From positions 1 to 40,069 of the forward strand of contig JAGCWY010000003.1 of NCBI GenBank assembly GCA_017961625.1: a DNA stretch of 40,069 bases. Direction: 5' to 3'. Every line of letters starts with the position of its first letter. The first letter of the stretch is position 1. The notes beneath the pieces are model-generated. The model did not search any database and was not told the DNA's origin. It worked only from the letters and a program-made list of their open reading frames with translations. A program made the translations under genes and the position numbers. The stretch comes from Ruminococcus sp. GTDB taxonomy: Bacteria > Bacillota > Clostridia > Oscillospirales > Ruminococcaceae. Shown piece after piece: positions 6,891 through 17,276 of the stretch.

Positions 6891-8327
6891 ATGGGGAAAT
6901 TTTTAACATCAACGCAGATATTTGATAACGAAATGCTTGGCAGTAAACAATTCATTGATAAATTTTGTAAGAAAATGACTGAAGAAGGCTATGAGACCTG
7001 TGAAAGTGGAGAGAGCGAAATATCATACATTTTTAAATTCGCAGATAACCGTAAATGGGTGACTATAACTTCTGAAGCTTATGAACAAGGAAATGAAAAA
7101 TCAAAAAATGATACTGGAAGAATAGCGAAAATGCTGAAAACTACCTGTATCAATACAACAGTCATTGACAGTGACTGTGCGATCATGGACTTGTACGATA
7201 AAAACGGTAAAAAAGCTGATACACTTATCATGGGGCGAACTGACGATTATTTCGGTAATCATATACCACAGCCGTCAGAAAAGATATGGAAGCCGTTTTT
7301 ATGCAATGGCAGTACATGGGAGCAGTTCAGTGAAGTTTTAAACGGAGATTATGTATTTATTGAAGAGGGACTTTCAAAGCTTGCACCTGTTATTGGTATG
7401 GATGGTTCTAACATAACTTTTGAAGTAGATGATGCTGATGAAAATGATAAAGATGTAGTTCTTATTTATTTCAAGAAAGCAAAAGCTTGTATAACCATAT
7501 CTCAGGGAGGCAAAGCTGATAAAAAAATGCTTTCTATCGTTGCTGCTTTTAAACAGATTTTTGGTGAAGTATTGAAACCTATCGGTTTCCGTGAAGTCAA
7601 AAATAGATATCCTTATTACGTCAGAATGATAGGGAATGATATAGCAGAAATAATTGCACTTATAGATGAAACTCCATTAACGGCTTTTTCAGTATCAGTC
7701 GGGGTAGCAACTGTATACAGGCGCAAAATTACACTTTATGAGTCTCCAAAATTTAATGGAAATTGGATGAGTTCGATTAGAAAATTTTATTGTGATAAAG
7801 ATACGTTTGATTTTGACAATGATTATGCCGGCAAGTTATATCACTTTGAATATAATGGAAACAGTGAGACGAGCATGATAAGAGCAATGGAAAACGCTTT
7901 TGCCGCTTTTTCGGAAATAGTTTTGCCAGAATTAGATAACGTTCTTGATATGAAAAGTGCTATTGATCATATGGTCAGATTTGGATGTGCATTTAAAATC
8001 CTTGATAATGATCATATAGATAAGTCGGTTGAAACAAGTGAAAATTATCTGTTTTATGCTTTGGAAGAACCATTTTACATTATAGAAGTTCAAAAAGAAT
8101 ATGTTTTAAAACGTTTGTATAAAATGTCAGAAAAGCAACTAAACGGGTATTCTATTGAAAAATGGCCAGATACACTTCATATGTTTAATTTAAGTTATGA
8201 AAACGCTAGGCGTCAGCTGTCTTCGATAATTAAAGATGAAACACAGTATAAACTATTGAAACAAAAAGCTGAAAGCAATAAAAAGTTTAATTCAGAAATA
8301 CTGCGAAAATGCGGCGTTTTATTTTAA
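6891..8327 (+). CDS. Unrecognised 478-residue protein
   Basis: I do not recognise the family with confidence. The ATG follows AGGAGGTTATC, the ideal ribosome site, so the start is firm. There is no signal peptide or membrane segment. The protein seems to have two parts: residues 1-210, mixed alpha/beta with many charged residues, and 215-478, opening with FKQIFGEVLKPIGFREVKNR, which faintly resembles DUF4304-type domains (long helix, then beta strands); that likeness is weak. Its base composition is more AT-rich than the neighbours and it stands alone with its own promoter, as accessory or recently acquired genes often do. A role in defence, immunity or signalling cannot be read from the sequence. 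Confidence 0.8.
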   Translation: MGKFLTSTQIFDNEMLGSKQFIDKFCKKMTEEGYETCESGESEISYIFKFADNRKWVTITSEAYEQGNEKSKNDTGRIAKMLKTTCINTTVIDSDCAIMDLYDKNGKKADTLIMGRTDDYFGNHIPQPSEKIWKPFLCNGSTWEQFSEVLNGDYVFIEEGLSKLAPVIGMDGSNITFEVDDADENDKDVVLIYFKKAKACITISQGGKADKKMLSIVAAFKQIFGEVLKPIGFREVKNRYPYYVRMIGNDIAEIIALIDETPLTAFSVSVGVATVYRRKITLYESPKFNGNWMSSIRKFYCDKDTFDFDNDYAGKLYHFEYNGNSETSMIRAMENAFAAFSEIVLPELDNVLDMKSAIDHMVRFGCAFKILDNDHIDKSVETSENYLFYALEEPFYIIEVQKEYVLKRLYKMSEKQLNGYSIEKWPDTLHMFNLSYENARRQLSSIIKDETQYKLLKQKAESNKKFNSEILRKCGVLF

Positions 8328-8395
8328 CTAAAATCATTTGATGAAGAAGCAACGACATATGAGATAGATAGTAATTTGGCAGCATAGTTAAGCCA

Positions 8396-8432
8396 AAGAA
8401 GCTCCGACCTTGACATGTGGTCGGAGCTTCTT
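8396..8432 (+). terminator. Long hairpin after the orphan gene
   Basis: A perfect 14-bp stem (AAGAAGCTCCGACC with GGTCGGAGCTTCTT, 9-base loop). The stem's own 3' arm ends in CTTCTT and only a weak U stretch follows, so termination is likely but not certain. Confidence 0.6.
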
Positions 8433-8502
8433 GTCATATAAAGTTGAACTTACGAATATAATCCATTGACTAAATATTGCATATGCGGAAGGAGAAACTG
8501 AC

Positions 8503-9237
8503 ATGAGAAAAGTTCACAGAAAGATAGTCGGGGGAGTGTTAGTATGCGGCTGCGCTATGTTCACACTTTACGGAGCATCGCGCATAGCTGAGAAAGCTGA
8601 AAAAGGTGCTGTGCCTGTTTCAATTACAGGTACAGAAGAGGCACTACCAATTATAATCTTAGATGCGGGACATGGCGGTATAGACGGAGGGTGTACTTCT
8701 GCTGAGGGAGTGCCTGAAAAGGGTATAAATCTTGATATACTGCTCCGACTCAGAGACTTGCTTGAAGTCAACGGGTATGAGGTAAGGGTGACGAGGGACA
8801 GCGACAGGTCAATACACGACGCGGGTGTAGAGGGGATCGCAGCGCAGAAAAGTTCGGATATGGATAACAGGCTTGCCATATTCAACGAGTACGACAATGC
8901 AGTATGCGTGTCGATACATCAGAACCAGTTTACGGATCCAAGGTACAGTGGAGCCCAGATGTTTTACTCAGGCAGCAACAGTGCCAGTGAGGTCTTTGCT
9001 GAGACGTTACAGGAGAGGTTCAGGAGCCTTTTGCAGCCTGATAACGACCGCGGGATAAAACTTTGCGGCAAGGAGCTGTTCCTGTGCTATTACAGTAACA
9101 ATCCTACAGTAATGGCGGAATGCGGATTTTTGTCGAATCCTGAGGAGGCAGCTCTGCTGAATACTGAGGAATATCGGGAAAAAATTGCATTTACGATTTT
9201 CAGCGGCATAAATGACTTTGTAAACCGTAAAAGGTAA
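8503..9237 (+). CDS. N-acetylmuramoyl-L-alanine amidase (Amidase_3, CwlD-like)
   Basis: Zinc amidase of 244 residues that cleaves the lactyl-alanine bond of peptidoglycan. A hydrophobic N-terminal segment (about 8-25) makes it secreted or membrane-anchored. Amidase_3 follows from about residue 48: zinc ligands His57 (DAGHGG), Glu72 (PEKGINLD) and His139 (SIHQN), and catalytic Glu206 (MAECGFLSN). The length and lack of extra wall-binding domains fit CwlD-type enzymes of spore-cortex maturation as well as vegetative ones; which applies is open. The ATG follows GGAAGGAGAAACTGAC. I see no clear promoter in the 175 bases upstream. Confidence 0.9.
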   Translation: MRKVHRKIVGGVLVCGCAMFTLYGASRIAEKAEKGAVPVSITGTEEALPIIILDAGHGGIDGGCTSAEGVPEKGINLDILLRLRDLLEVNGYEVRVTRDSDRSIHDAGVEGIAAQKSSDMDNRLAIFNEYDNAVCVSIHQNQFTDPRYSGAQMFYSGSNSASEVFAETLQERFRSLLQPDNDRGIKLCGKELFLCYYSNNPTVMAECGFLSNPEEAALLNTEEYREKIAFTIFSGINDFVNRKR

Positions 9238-9299
9238 AGACATGAGCATTGGTGTTCCCGATTTTCTATCTTTTGTTATCAGCGGCAGATAGGTTCAAA

Positions 9300-9322
9300 A
9301 AAGCGCACAAAAAGTGCGCTTT
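9300..9322 (-). terminator. Terminator of the TSCPD gene
   Basis: The AAAGCGCAC/GTGCGCTTT stem is followed on the minus strand by TTTTTT, 18 bases past the stop of the TSCPD gene. The amidase gene on the other strand ends towards it but has no U run here. Confidence 0.8.
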
Positions 9323-9340
9323 ACGGATATTGAATATTTA

Positions 9341-9601
9341 TTATGCCTGATTCTGCTCATCATAAGCCCTGCGGACGGCTATGCAGAGCTGATCGGCGCA
9401 TGAGGTCCCCCTAACACCGCAGGTATTGCCCTTGAGTTTAGCCTCGATCTCCTCGACAGTCCAGCCGTCAAGCACTTTTGAAAGCGCCTTTAAATTGCCG
9501 TTGCAGCCGCCGGCGAAAGAGATGTTCGTGATAATGTTTCCGTCAATATTGAAGCTTATTTCCTGTGAACATACCTTTTGGGTTTTGTATTTGTAATTCA
9601 T
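9341..9601 (-). CDS. TSCPD domain protein (TIGR03905 type)
   Basis: An 86-residue cysteine-rich protein. It has a beta strand followed by FAGGCNGN, and a C-terminal GVRGTSCADQLCIAV, a variant of the TSCPD signature (TSCAD here). Cysteines 11, 33, 61, 68 and 73 could bind metal. The TSCPD domain also occurs at the end of some ribonucleotide reductases; the small stand-alone form has no known reaction. The ATG at 9601 follows AAGGAGAATATT; an in-frame ATG at 9625 lies ahead of that site and is rejected. Confidence 0.85.
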   Translation of the reverse strand: MNYKYKTQKVCSQEISFNIDGNIITNISFAGGCNGNLKALSKVLDGWTVEEIEAKLKGNTCGVRGTSCADQLCIAVRRAYDEQNQA

Positions 9602-9642
9602 AATATTCTCCTTTTTGGGAATCATTTTTATCTTATGACTTA

Positions 9643-9671
9643 ATTCTATAACAAAAAATACTGCTTGTCAA
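9643..9671 (-). promoter_or_regulatory. Promoter of the TSCPD gene
   Basis: Minus strand TTGACA, 17 bases, TAGAAT, about 40 bases upstream of the start. Confidence 0.75.
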
Positions 9672-9744
9672 TGGCATAATATTGAAAACTTAGTGAAAAA
9701 CGTCTTATGTGACAAAACTGTTATTTTTTCCATGAAATAAAATG

Positions 9745-9773
9745 TTTACAAAGGGCGGAAAATATGATATTAT
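9745..9773 (+). promoter_or_regulatory. Promoter of the GH25 gene
   Basis: TTTACA, 17 bases, TATTAT, 31 bases before the ATG at 9805. It overlaps the in-frame ATG at 9742, which therefore cannot be the start. Confidence 0.7.
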
Positions 9774-9804
9774 ATACTTACATAAAAATATCATGGAGGA
9801 AAAA

Positions 9805-10752
9805 ATGGCAGACAACAGAAGACGTATACGATTCAAAAGCATAGCTATCCTCGAAGCCGTGATAATACTGCTTCTTATCATCGCCCTCATATTTGTGGGA
9901 CTGATACGCGGCAGAGGAGAAGCTGTACCTGCAAATGCAAATAGTGACAAGCCGCAGGTGCGCAGAAGGGCTGTTATAGAAAAAGAGGAAGCCTTTTACC
10001 AGATGGACGGCAGAAAGATACTGATGCAGGACAATACCTACGGAGAGATATTTGTGCCGGTATATTCGGATGTTCCGGCGAGTACCATTGACACGGAAAA
10101 AATAACCATGCGCAACGGTTATGCTTACTACATGGAAAACGGCGAGGCAGTTTCAACTACGGGTGTTGACGTTTCTGAGTTTCAGGGAGATATCGACTGG
10201 ACTCAGGTAAGACAGGCAGGTATAGATTTTGCTTTTATACGCATAGGCTACCGTACTTATGGCGACGGCATAGTTACATACGATACAGCTTTTCAGCGCA
10301 ATATCGAAGGAGCTCAGGCTGCCGGCATAAAGGTGGGTGCATACTTCTATTCACAGGCGACTAATACCGACGAGGCAGTCGAGGAAGCGGACGCTGTAAT
10401 AGACGCGCTGGCACCATATGATATCACATATCCCGTGGTTTATGACTGGGAGATAGTACATGATGCTGCACGTACCGATGAGGTGAGCGTTGAAGTTCTT
10501 GCAGACTGCTGTGTAGCTTTCTGTGAAAGGGTAAAGGATTCCGGATATACGCCGATGATATACCAGAATAAAGCTACTTCCATGCACAAACTGGATCTTC
10601 CACGCATAAAGGACTACGACTTCTGGCTGGCTGAGTATGACGACAAGCCTTCCTACTATTATGATTTCAGGATATGGCAGTATTCAAACACCGGCAGTAT
10701 CCCCGGTATAGAGGGACAGGTTGATCTTAATATATGCTTCAGACCATATTGA
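9805..10752 (+). CDS. GH25 muramidase with N-terminal membrane anchor
   Basis: A 315-residue cell-wall lysozyme hydrolysing the MurNAc-GlcNAc bond. Basic N-terminus (RRRIRFKS), one membrane helix at about 13-34, a linker and small region to about 115, then the GH25 barrel: Asp122 in GVDVSEFQG, Asp214 and Glu216 in YDWEIV (catalytic pair), and a C-terminal IWQYS motif. The start follows a perfect GGAGG; the ATG inside that sequence (9793) is too close. The lack of a cleavable signal suggests it stays membrane-attached and remodels septum or wall. A convergent terminator shared with ireB follows. Confidence 0.92.
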   Translation: MADNRRRIRFKSIAILEAVIILLLIIALIFVGLIRGRGEAVPANANSDKPQVRRRAVIEKEEAFYQMDGRKILMQDNTYGEIFVPVYSDVPASTIDTEKITMRNGYAYYMENGEAVSTTGVDVSEFQGDIDWTQVRQAGIDFAFIRIGYRTYGDGIVTYDTAFQRNIEGAQAAGIKVGAYFYSQATNTDEAVEEADAVIDALAPYDITYPVVYDWEIVHDAARTDEVSVEVLADCCVAFCERVKDSGYTPMIYQNKATSMHKLDLPRIKDYDFWLAEYDDKPSYYYDFRIWQYSNTGSIPGIEGQVDLNICFRPY

Positions 10753-10793
10753 AAAACATCTATAATTCAATTTAAGACAATATATACATGAAC

Positions 10794-10822
10794 AAAAAAG
10801 ACGGTCCGTGGACCGTCTTTTG
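10794..10822. terminator. Bidirectional terminator between GH25 and ireB
   Basis: A perfect AAGACGGTCC/GGACCGTCTT stem with T runs on both sides (TTTT on plus, TTTTTT on minus). Confidence 0.9.
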
Positions 10823-10825
10823 ATA

Positions 10826-11071
10826 TTATGCATTAAGATAAGATCTTACCAGCACCTGTAAAAGCTCGTCACGATCTATGTGACGGATAAGGCTTCTTGC
10901 GTTGTTGTATGTTGTGATGTATGTAGGATCCTCTGAAAGGATATATCCTACTATCTGATTGACCGGGTTGTAGCCCTTCTGCGTCAGAGCGTCATAAATG
11001 ATAGTGAGATTCTTTTTGAGCTCTGCCTCTTTGTCCTCGTTGACGGAGAAAGTCATGGTTTTATCGAACAT
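10826..11071 (-). CDS. ireB: IreB family regulatory phosphoprotein (UPF0297/DUF965)
   Basis: An 81-residue protein matching the full length of the IreB/YrzL family: an N-terminal TMTFSVNED, a central NPVNQIVGYILSEDPTYIT and a final HIDRDELLQVLVRSYL. In Enterococcus IreB is phosphorylated on N-terminal Thr by the PASTA kinase IreK and modulates cephalosporin resistance; the Thr5 and Thr7 positions are kept here. In many Bacillota it precedes ruvX and yrzB; here it stands alone. The ATG follows GGGAGGCTGATATT. Confidence 0.92.
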   Translation of the reverse strand: MFDKTMTFSVNEDKEAELKKNLTIIYDALTQKGYNPVNQIVGYILSEDPTYITTYNNARSLIRHIDRDELLQVLVRSYLNA

Positions 11072-11142
11072 AATATCAGCCTCCCGCTGTTGTGGAATAC
11101 TTCTGATGGAACGCTAATGGATCAAACAAGAAGCTTGTTATT

Positions 11143-11171
11143 ATTATAACCCAAATACGGCGGCAATGCAA
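11143..11171 (-). promoter_or_regulatory. Promoter of ireB
   Basis: Minus strand TTGCAT, 17 bases, TATAAT, about 70 bases upstream of ireB. Confidence 0.75.
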
Positions 11172-11290
11172 GTATAAATCGTAATTTTTCCCGATTTGAA
11201 CGAATTTTGCGTGTTAATTTAGGAATTTTGCACAGCAGGGACAGAGGATGATTTGTCATATCGTGCCGAAGTTCCACAAAACTGCATTGT

Positions 11291-11836
11291 TTACAAAAGG
11301 GGACGTTCAATCATTTCACAGACAGAAACAATAAACCCTCTATTTCCTACGATATACTGTCGGAATCGGCAGTCCTTGATATTCGTAATTATCCTGCCGC
11401 TGTCAAAGCTGAATTCCACCGTGTTCATCGGGTATGAGATACCGACACCGATTGCCTTTACGTATGCTTCCTTAAGGGTCCACAGCCTGAAAAAAAGCTC
11501 ACTTTTCTTATCTTCTGGAGCGGTTTCAACCATAGTCCGCTCCTTTTCGGAGAAAACTCTCCTCATCACTTTTTTGGGGTACTCTCTTATCTTTTCGCAG
11601 TCTATACCGCACTCATTGTCTGAAATGATACATGCAGCTATACCGTCGGCGTGGGAAAGATTATAGTATATGTTGGGATGTTCAGTGAGGGAGGGCTTTC
11701 CCATTTTCCCTTTTGATACAGGAGTATCTTCATTATAATCTATACGGTATGGACGCAAGCACTCCCGGAGCAGTCTGTGAGCATGGTTGTGTAGTTCACT
11801 TTTATTCATATCCTTTATTGAAATCATAAGCATAAT
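11291..11836 (-). CDS. Sfp-type 4'-phosphopantetheinyl transferase
   Basis: Transfers phosphopantetheine from CoA to a serine of carrier proteins. Signatures in order: GKPSL, NLSHADG, GIDCEKIR (Mg-binding acid residues) and the ELFFRLWTLKEAYVKAIGVG helix. It is about 40 residues shorter at the N-terminus than Bacillus Sfp but keeps all motifs. The start is unsettled: GTG or ATG at 11845, 11842, 11836, 11830 or 11809 are all in frame, none with a clean ribosome site. The predicted promoter puts the transcript start near 11843, so the leader is very short. No polyketide or peptide synthase is in the window, so the target may be the fatty-acid carrier or one elsewhere. Confidence 0.88.
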   Translation of the reverse strand: MMLMISIKDMNKSELHNHAHRLLRECLRPYRIDYNEDTPVSKGKMGKPSLTEHPNIYYNLSHADGIAACIISDNECGIDCEKIREYPKKVMRRVFSEKERTMVETAPEDKKSELFFRLWTLKEAYVKAIGVGISYPMNTVEFSFDSGRIITNIKDCRFRQYIVGNRGFIVSVCEMIERPLL

Positions 11837-11849
11837 CATCACCACGGTT

Positions 11850-11878
11850 ATTATATCATTTTATTCGTGCGATTACAA
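11850..11878 (-). promoter_or_regulatory. Promoter of the phosphopantetheinyl transferase gene
   Basis: Minus strand TTGTAA, 17 bases, TATAAT. The -10 ends only 14 bases before the ATG at 11836, so the message would be nearly leaderless or start at an internal ATG. Confidence 0.65.
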
Positions 11879-11886
11879 TAGAAAGT

Positions 11887-11917
11887 GACAAATGTCACTC
11901 CGAAAGTGACATTTGTC
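11887..11917. repeat. 13-bp perfect inverted repeat between divergent promoters
   Basis: GACAAATGTCACT and AGTGACATTTGTC around a 5-base loop. Each arm is itself nearly palindromic (GTGACAAATGTCAC). It lies between the minus-strand promoter of the transferase and the plus-strand promoter at 11921-11949, the right place for a shared operator. Confidence 0.7.
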
Positions 11918-11920
11918 GTC

Positions 11921-11949
11921 TTGTTAAATTAACTAAGAAATGGTATTAT
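11921..11949 (+). promoter_or_regulatory. Promoter of the predicted non-coding RNA
   Basis: TTGTTA, 17 bases, TATTAT, directly followed by the palindrome ATATCATGATAT (11951-11962), which would overlap the transcription start. Confidence 0.55.
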
Positions 11950-11955
11950 CATATC

Positions 11956-12184
11956 ATGATATAGTTTTTATACAAATGCTCATCTGAACATGATAAAGGG
12001 ATTATCAGTGCTAAGAGTGTAATACCGGCACAGTTGTGCCACAGCAGATTTTGTCAAAAGGGGGGGGCTGCTGCTTGTATAACGGTGTCAGGGAACATAA
12101 GGTGAATCTGTTTTTCTTACTGATAATCGCGTTAGGAAGCAAGTCTTTTCATTAAGATAATGCATCAAATCGCGTTTTTTTTTT
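11956..12184 (+). ncRNA. Candidate structured non-coding RNA upstream of secA
   Basis: No coding frame is visible. The block runs from a promoter to a run of ten T (12175-12184). Outer pairing is a rod: ATGC and ATCT near 11977 with AGAT and GCAT near 12155-12164, then a perfect 10-bp stem GATTATCAGT (12000-12009) with ACTGATAATC (12119-12128), extended by AAGA/TCTT. Inside are ACCG/CGGT, a GGCAC-AGTT-GTGCC hairpin and a CAGCAG/CTGCTG hairpin with a run of eight G in its loop side. A CGCG/CGCG-closed weak hairpin precedes the T run. Size (about 230 bases) and rod shape would fit 6S RNA, but I cannot match its conserved bubble; it may be a new class. Confidence 0.45.
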
Positions 12185-12247
12185 CGTATAATTACCATTG
12201 ACAACTAAGATATTGCCCTTTGGCGTTATGTTATGTGATATTTGACG

Positions 12248-12272
12248 AAATGGCGGACAATGTCCGCTATTT
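12248..12272. repeat. 12-bp inverted repeat before the secA promoter
   Basis: AAATGGCGGACA and TGTCCGCTATTT (one G:U) almost without a loop, ending 14 bases before the -35. No T run follows, so it is more likely a protein-binding site or a cruciform-type operator than a terminator. Confidence 0.5.
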
Positions 12273-12286
12273 CTATATTATAGGTA

Positions 12287-12315
12287 TTGACAAACACTGT
12301 CGTTTGTTGTAAAAT
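12287..12315 (+). promoter_or_regulatory. Promoter of secA
   Basis: TTGACA, 17 bases, TAAAAT. The -35 and spacer contain ACAAAC and GTTTGT in inverted arrangement. The leader to the ATG is about 57 bases. Confidence 0.8.
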
Positions 12316-12379
12316 ATATTATGTCTAATTATATGAATTATCAGACCTACACTATAATAAAGTAAAGGCGGAAAACATA

Positions 12380-15142
<2,763 letters not shown>

Positions 15143-15168
15143 TTTGGGCGGAGCATCCGTTCTCTATG

Positions 15169-15189
15169 CGGACCGGACATACCGGTCCG
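15169..15189. repeat. GC-rich hairpin after secA
   Basis: A perfect 8-bp CGGACCGG/CCGGTCCG stem, 5-base loop, 27 bases after the secA stop. No T run, so transcription may pass on to the lipoprotein gene; it may protect the secA message end. Confidence 0.45.
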
Positions 15190-15346
15190 GGGAATATGAA
15201 ACTGACAGATATGGGATGATTTTTTTACCGTGTGCATATTGCGCAGAATGACGCTACTCCTGAAAAGGACGGGGAACGCTGTGGCGGATAACTGCTGTGA
15301 TATTACGCGGTATCTCAGAGAGAGAAAGGTTTTATGAGGTGACAAT

Positions 15347-16393
15347 ATGAAAAAGCTCGTTTTTCCCGTTATTCTTCTTTCATTGCTTTCCGGTTGCGGG
15401 GGAATAAGCGAAACGCCTAACACGGATAAGGACATAAATGTAGTATCGGGCTTGGCAGAGGGTACGACCACAGATTTGCTGACCTACGAGACCGGGGTGA
15501 CTACTGACGAGGCGACTACCTCCGACGCTACCACCACAAAGACGGCTGGTGATAAGGTTCAGGGAAGCACTACCATTGCTCATACTACCAATAGCGTTAC
15601 AATGCCTGTAATCACAAGAGCTACAGGTGGAAATGACGGTATTGTACATGGAACTACCATGTCAGTGCCTTCGGTACAGAGAAGGACCACAACTACATCT
15701 TCGACCACAACTATAACTACTACAGTTGAGCCCACAACGCAGTCTTCGACCTTCGATCCAAGGGATTATAGCAATATAAGTTACGCCCTCGGAACAAAGA
15801 ACAACGAGATTAAGGTGTTGCGTGGCAATAAGGCAGGCGAGGAAAAGACTGTACAGGTACTTAACGACGCCGATACCTCGGAGATAAAAGAAGCTCTCGA
15901 GGATGACAGCACGAAGAAGATTGAGGATTTCATTGTCAACGCCGACTTCGACGATGACGGATTTCCGGATTTATTTATAGTTGAAAAGCAGGACGAGCTC
16001 AACAGATTGGGTAAGTACTACCGTTACGATAAGGATAAGGGTATATATACTTCATGGACTGAGATGAATTCACTGAAAAACCTTATCGACCTAGAAGAAC
16101 TGAAGAAGGGTTCTATCATTGTATACGACAAGAAGGACGACAATGTGGAGTACGAGTCTAAGACCTTTGAGTGGAACGAAGAAGGAGCTCTTGTTCTTAA
16201 GAGCAGTATCCACCAGTATACCGACGAGGAAAGCGGCGAGATACGAATTAAGTACGTATACTACGATGAAAACGGTGAAGAGACCACAAGCGAGATAAGA
16301 AACAAGGAAGGCGAAATAGTTGCCGACGGAAACCAGAATCCTACGGAGCCTACATCAGACGAGGAGCCTTCCAGCGAAAATAACTATAACTGA
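15347..16393 (+). CDS. Thr-rich lipoprotein with Ca-loop-like motif
   Basis: A 348-residue surface lipoprotein of unknown function. Signal with lipobox LLSGC, so Cys17 would be lipidated. Residues about 40-137 are a Ser/Thr-rich, low-complexity stalk like those linking domains in the dockerin enzymes. The rest is a globular, acidic region with FIVNADFDDDGFPDLFIVEK at about 195-214, a DxDxDG loop of FG-GAP/VCBS type, then repeats of YDxxN/EE strands resembling an MORN/RHS-like beta repeat (YDENGEETTSE). The ATG follows ATGAGGTGACAAT. A similar loop occurs in the predicted anti-sigma at 5586. Confidence 0.75.
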   Translation: MKKLVFPVILLSLLSGCGGISETPNTDKDINVVSGLAEGTTTDLLTYETGVTTDEATTSDATTTKTAGDKVQGSTTIAHTTNSVTMPVITRATGGNDGIVHGTTMSVPSVQRRTTTTSSTTTITTTVEPTTQSSTFDPRDYSNISYALGTKNNEIKVLRGNKAGEEKTVQVLNDADTSEIKEALEDDSTKKIEDFIVNADFDDDGFPDLFIVEKQDELNRLGKYYRYDKDKGIYTSWTEMNSLKNLIDLEELKKGSIIVYDKKDDNVEYESKTFEWNEEGALVLKSSIHQYTDEESGEIRIKYVYYDENGEETTSEIRNKEGEIVADGNQNPTEPTSDEEPSSENNYN

Positions 16394-16428
16394 AAACGGC
16401 TGCTTCTCCCCGCGGAGAAGAACGTGTG

Positions 16429-16458
16429 ACGGGCTGCGCCGATATGGTGGCAGCCCGT
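16429..16458 (+). terminator. Hairpin between lipoprotein and methyltransferase genes
   Basis: ACGGGCTGC/GCAGCCCGT perfect 9-bp stem followed by TGTTTAAG. A smaller CTTCTCC/GGAGAAG hairpin lies just before it. The poor U run suggests only partial termination. Confidence 0.5.
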
Positions 16459-16495
16459 TGTTTAAGCCTTGAATACTACCGAGGAGGGGTGACAA

Positions 16496-17263
16496 ATGAG
16501 CGGCTACAGTGCCTTTGCGCGGTATTACGATGAGCTTACCGCAAATATTGACTATAAGCGCCGCGGGGAATATTTCCACAGTATTATACAGCGCTTCAAG
16601 ACCACAAAGGAGAATATTCTCCTTGATCTTGCCTGTGGTACTGGAAGTATCTCTGAGGTCATGTCAGGTCTCGGCTACGATGTGATAGGCGTGGACAATT
16701 CCGACGAGATGCTCGGTATAGCTCTTGATAAGAAGTTCGTCAGTGGAGCGGATATACAATACCTCTGTCAGGATATGCGGAAGCTGGATATGTTCGGTAC
16801 TGTGGATATAACTTTATGCGTTCTTGACAGCATAAACCACCTTGACAGTTTTGACGACGTGAGGAAGGTATTCGAGGGAATTGCCTTCTTTTCTGAGCAG
16901 GAAGGATTGTTCATATTTGATGTGAACACTCCCTATAAGCATAAGGAGATACTGGCGAACAATACTTTTACTTATGAGACTGAACACGTTTACTGCGTTT
17001 GGGAGAATACCCTTGATCCAGATACTCTTGAAGTGAAAATGGAGCTACAGTTCTTTGAGTTGGAAGAGAATGGGCTTTACTCACGGAGCACAGATGGCTT
17101 TTCGGAAAAGGCATACAGCGAGGAGAGTATCGAAAGACTTCTTGCAGAATGCGGGTTCGAGTTGCTTGGTAAGTACGGTGACGATACTCTTGAACCACCG
17201 AAAGCTAATTCCCAACGTATAGTCTACGTCGCAAGATGCATAAGAAGTGGTCAGAAATACTGA
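16496..17263 (+). CDS. Class I SAM-dependent methyltransferase
   Basis: A 255-residue soluble enzyme. SAM-binding motif I is LLDLACGTG (about 42-50) followed by the acidic strand end VIGVDNSD (63-70) and the motif II region VDITLCVLDSINHL. N-terminal YSAFARYYDELT resembles ubiquinone/menaquinone-type and small-molecule methyltransferases; the substrate cannot be deduced. The ATG follows GAGGAGGGGTGACAA, an unusually strong ribosome site. It is followed after 13 bases by hslO, so the two are probably one transcript. Confidence 0.85.
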   Translation: MSGYSAFARYYDELTANIDYKRRGEYFHSIIQRFKTTKENILLDLACGTGSISEVMSGLGYDVIGVDNSDEMLGIALDKKFVSGADIQYLCQDMRKLDMFGTVDITLCVLDSINHLDSFDDVRKVFEGIAFFSEQEGLFIFDVNTPYKHKEILANNTFTYETEHVYCVWENTLDPDTLEVKMELQFFELEENGLYSRSTDGFSEKAYSEESIERLLAECGFELLGKYGDDTLEPPKANSQRIVYVARCIRSGQKY

Positions 17264-17276
17264 AAGGATAATAGAA

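Noticed and set aside
12080..12130. Resemblance to a cobalamin or c-di-AMP riboswitch (AGGGAACATAAGGTGAATC)
   Set aside because: The other conserved blocks (for example the GCCACTG region of B12 riboswitches) are missing, and an independent promoter for secA lies downstream.
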